From: Azospirillum sp. RU38E
Lineage (GTDB): Bacteria > Pseudomonadota > Alphaproteobacteria > Azospirillales > Azospirillaceae
Reading direction: 5' to 3'
DNA: 64,000 nt
Assembly: GCF_900188385.1 (NCBI RefSeq)
Contig: NZ_FZOI01000001.1
Span: forward strand, 310,001-374,000
Shown here: piece by piece, positions 61,508-64,000 of the stretch
Layout: the number at the start of each line of letters is the position of its first letter
How positions within the stretch are numbered: position 1 is the first letter of the stretch
The notes under the pieces: generated by a model
What the model saw: the letters and a program-made list of their open reading frames with translations, nothing else
Databases searched by the model: none
Told to the model about the DNA's origin: nothing
Program-made: the position numbers and the translations under genes

Positions 61508-64000
61508 ATGACCGCGACTGTACCGCCTGCCAAACCTGACGTTCGTGCGCCGCTGGATGCGGTGGGCAGCGCCTTGACGGCATCGGCCAGGGTCCCCCTG
61601 CGCAAGCGCCTGTCCTTCAAGCAGGCGCGTAACACCGCCCTGCTGACCCTGGTGCTGGGCATGGTGTTGAGCACGGTGCAGATCGGCATCGACCTGCTGG
61701 ATATGGAAAAACAGTCCGACCAGCTGGTGCAGCAGGTGCTGTCCACCCTGCGCGAACCGGCGGCGGAGGCCGCCTATTCCTTCGATCAGGCCCTGGCCGA
61801 CCGGGTGGTGACCGGCCTGTTCGAATATCGCCCCGTCTATCGCGCGGTGATTTATGAAGATTTCGGCAACCAGCTGGCCGCCATGGAACGCCCGCAGGCG
61901 GAAGGCAACCTGAAATGGCTGGCAGAGATGTTGTTGCCGATGGAGAAGACCTTCTCCATTCCGCTGGTCATCGAACGGCATAACCAGAATGTCGGCGAAT
62001 TGCGCGTCAGCATCGACCGGCTGCTGATCGCGCAGGAATTTTTCCGCCGCTCCGGCGTGGTGCTGGGCACCGGCATCATCTGGACCGTGACGCTGGCGCT
62101 GATTCTGGTGGTAATGTTCTATTCCACCATCACCAAGCCGTTCCTGCGCATGTCGTCGGCCATCGCTGCCATCGATCCGGCGCGGCCGGCCGGCCGGCTG
62201 CTGACGGTGCCGGCGCGGCATGATGATGATGAGCTGGGCCTGCTGGCCAAGACGACGAATGAGCTGTTGACGCAGTTCGACCAGTCGTTGGTGGAACGGG
62301 GCCGCGCCGTGCAGGCGCTGAAGGAGCGGGAAGCCCGCCTGTCCGGCATCATGGACAATGTGGCCGACGGCATCATCACCCTGGACGAGGATCTGCGGAT
62401 CGAGACGATGAATGCCGCCGCGCAGGCCCTGTTTGACTATCCCCAGAAGGAGGCGCTGGGCCAGCCCTTCGTCACCCTGATCGAGGAGCGGGACTGGACA
62501 CGGGTGGCCGTGGCCCTGGTGGCCTGTCTGCGGCGGGGGGATGAGGAACAGCGGCCCGACAACCGGGCCGAAATCCAGGGCCGTCGCAAGGGTGGCGAGG
62601 TCTTCGCCATGGCGTTCGGCGTCAGCCAGATGCGGCTGGGTGACCGCCGCACCGCCATCTGTGTGGTGCAGGACATTACCCAGCGCAAGCGCGCCGAGCA
62701 GGCCCTGCGGGAGAGCGAGGAGCGGCTGAAATTGGCCGTGCGCGCCACACGGTCGGGCGTGTTTGATAATAACTATGCCAAGGGCAGCTTCTGGTGGAGC
62801 CCGGAATTCATCGAGATGCTGGGCTATGACGCGGTGGACGCGCTTTATGCCAATAAGCTGTTCGATGGGCTGCTGCATCCCGACGATAAGGAAAATGCCC
62901 AGGCCCATATCGACCGCTATCTGAGCGGCGATGTCGGCGATTACCTGTCCATGTATCGGCTGCGCCACCGCGATGGCAGCTGGGTCTGGATTGAGGCGCG
63001 CGGCCAGGCCATCCGTGACGAGGCCGGCAAGCCGCTGCGCTTCACCGGCACCATGACCGATGTCAGCGACCGCAAGCGGTTTGAAGAACAGCTGATGTAT
63101 GTCAGCACCCATGACCCGCTGACCGGTCTGCCCAACCGCACCCTGGTACAGGACCGGTTGCAGCACGCGCTGGCCCATGCCGGGCGCAAGGGCACCACGG
63201 TGGCCGTGCTGCTGCTGGATATTGATCGGTTCAAGCTGGTTAATGACAGTCTGGGTCATCAGGCGGGCGACAAGCTGCTGCGTGCCCTGGCCCAGCGGCT
63301 GGGCGCCTGCGTGCGCGCCACCGATACGGTGGGGCGCCTCGGCGCCGACGAATTCCTGGTGGTGGCGGAGGATCTGTCCGATCCGCAGATGGCGGCCCGT
63401 GTGGCGGAAACCATCCTGGTCAGCCTGTCGCGCCCGTTCGGCATTGATGGCCAGCAGCTTTTCATCACCACCTCCATCGGTATCAGCCTGTTCCCCGGTG
63501 ACGGGCAGGATTTCCATGCCCTGATGCGCGATGCCGATACGGCGATGCACACCTCCAAGGCAGCGGGCGGCAATGGCTATCGCTTCTTTACGCCGGAAAT
63601 GAACGAGGCGGCGGTGGCCCGCCTGTCGTTGGAACATTCCCTGCGCGAGGCGTTGGACCAGGGCCAGTTCTTCCTGCATTACCAGCCCAAGATCGATATG
63701 GGGACCATGCAGGCCGTGGGCGTGGAAGCGCTGTTGCGCTGGCAGCACCCGGAAATCGGCATGATCCCACCCGGCAAGTTCATCCCCGTGGCGGAGGAAA
63801 CCGGCCTGATCGTGCCCATCGGCGATTGGGTGATGCGCGCCGCCCTGGCGCAGATCCGCGACTGGCAGAGCCGGGGCTTTGCCCCCATCCCGGTGGCGGT
63901 GAATGTCTCCGTCCGCCAGATCGCCACGCCGCAATTCGGTGAACGGGTAATGGCGCTCTGCCAGGAATATGGCGTGCCGCCGGCCTTGCTGGAGATTGAG
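61508..64000 (+). CDS. PAS-GGDEF-EAL cyclic-di-GMP signalling protein (3' end outside the window)
   Basis: Open for 831 codons and runs off the right edge. A basic N-terminus and a first membrane segment (about residues 43-60, NTALLTLVLGMVLSTVQIGI) precede a periplasmic region (about 63-175), a second membrane segment (about 180-205) and a HAMP-like linker. PAS 1 (LSGIMDNVADGIITLDEDLR) and PAS 2 (VRATRSGVFDNNYAKGSFWW, PDDKENAQAHIDRYLSGDVG) follow. The GGDEF domain has HDPLTGLPNRTLVQDRL and a variant active site RLGADEFLVV (GADEF). The EAL domain begins FFLHYQPKID and GVEALLRWQHPE and is cut after PPALLEIE. Net phosphodiesterase activity seems likelier. AAGG lies nine bases before the ATG. Confidence 0.9.
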   Translation, partial: MTATVPPAKPDVRAPLDAVGSALTASARVPLRKRLSFKQARNTALLTLVLGMVLSTVQIGIDLLDMEKQSDQLVQQVLSTLREPAAEAAYSFDQALADRVVTGLFEYRPVYRAVIYEDFGNQLAAMERPQAEGNLKWLAEMLLPMEKTFSIPLVIERHNQNVGELRVSIDRLLIAQEFFRRSGVVLGTGIIWTVTLALILVVMFYSTITKPFLRMSSAIAAIDPARPAGRLLTVPARHDDDELGLLAKTTNELLTQFDQSLVERGRAVQALKEREARLSGIMDNVADGIITLDEDLRIETMNAAAQALFDYPQKEALGQPFVTLIEERDWTRVAVALVACLRRGDEEQRPDNRAEIQGRRKGGEVFAMAFGVSQMRLGDRRTAICVVQDITQRKRAEQALRESEERLKLAVRATRSGVFDNNYAKGSFWWSPEFIEMLGYDAVDALYANKLFDGLLHPDDKENAQAHIDRYLSGDVGDYLSMYRLRHRDGSWVWIEARGQAIRDEAGKPLRFTGTMTDVSDRKRFEEQLMYVSTHDPLTGLPNRTLVQDRLQHALAHAGRKGTTVAVLLLDIDRFKLVNDSLGHQAGDKLLRALAQRLGACVRATDTVGRLGADEFLVVAEDLSDPQMAARVAETILVSLSRPFGIDGQQLFITTSIGISLFPGDGQDFHALMRDADTAMHTSKAAGGNGYRFFTPEMNEAAVARLSLEHSLREALDQGQFFLHYQPKIDMGTMQAVGVEALLRWQHPEIGMIPPGKFIPVAEETGLIVPIGDWVMRAALAQIRDWQSRGFAPIPVAVNVSVRQIATPQFGERVMALCQEYGVPPALLEIE

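Noticed and set aside
61361-63934. An 857-codon open frame antisense to the PAS-GGDEF-EAL gene
   Set aside because: Low-complexity His/Gly/Gln-rich composition and no ribosome-binding site. The sense frame carries clear PAS, GGDEF and EAL motifs.

Overview
The window is GC-rich chromosomal DNA from an alphaproteobacterium, most likely of the Rhodospirillales and close to the Azospirillaceae. This rests on gene content, not on any database search: a CtrA response regulator divergent from fliI-fliJ, an alphaproteobacterial SspB, a two-subunit glycine decarboxylase (GcvPA/GcvPB) behind a tandem glycine riboswitch, abundant chemotaxis and cyclic-di-GMP proteins, and structured intergenic repeats. 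No phage, insertion sequence, CRISPR array or plasmid function was seen. Gene density is high and most genes are housekeeping.

Layout. 1-10.4 kb: start of an enoyl-CoA hydratase, a TfoX-like protein and SspB, a membrane chemoreceptor, a VOC protein, a glycosyltransferase, a TerC protein, an EAL phosphodiesterase, an NfeD/SPFH pair and an AI-2E family permease. 10.5-18.1 kb: CreA, a 580-residue protein of unknown family, an AbrB-type membrane protein with an aspartoacylase-like enzyme, N-formylglutamate amidohydrolase, a flavin reductase and a two-lobed pepsin-like aspartic protease homologue. 18.2-28 kb: ubiD, aroC, fabI, a YihY/BrkB membrane protein, a large TonB-dependent receptor and an OmpA protein. 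28-37.6 kb: an M24 aminopeptidase, a small AraC regulator, ispH, a lipoprotein, then the glycine riboswitch and gcvT-gcvH-gcvPA-gcvPB. 37.8-44.7 kb: a solute-binding protein, methyltransferase and aminotransferase; an SDR and an NTF2-like protein; panC; a TetR regulator with its presumed flavoprotein target; gloA. 44.9-55.5 kb: an ammonium transporter fused to a histidine kinase, a DUF1203 protein, a FAD oxidoreductase overlapping ctrA, fliI-fliJ, an anchored phosphatase, an HD-GYP response regulator, rlmE and ppx/gppA. 55.8-64 kb: two identical tRNA-Gln genes, a soluble PAS-PAS chemoreceptor, a PanE-like reductase, the YcjF/YcjX pair and the start of a PAS-GGDEF-EAL protein that runs off the window.

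Common themes are motility and signalling (two chemoreceptors, CtrA, FliI/FliJ, three cyclic-di-GMP proteins, an ammonium-sensing kinase) and one-carbon/glycine metabolism under riboswitch control. The least ordinary items are the pepsin-like protein, whose Shine-Dalgarno sequence lies in a predicted hairpin; the Amt-kinase fusion; the 580-residue orphan with a perfect operator-like palindrome; and a family of roughly 150-165 bp multi-hairpin repeats with shared terminal inverted repeats. The two full repeat copies differ in stem sequence but keep the pairing, and each supplies the stop codon of the convergent gene beside it.
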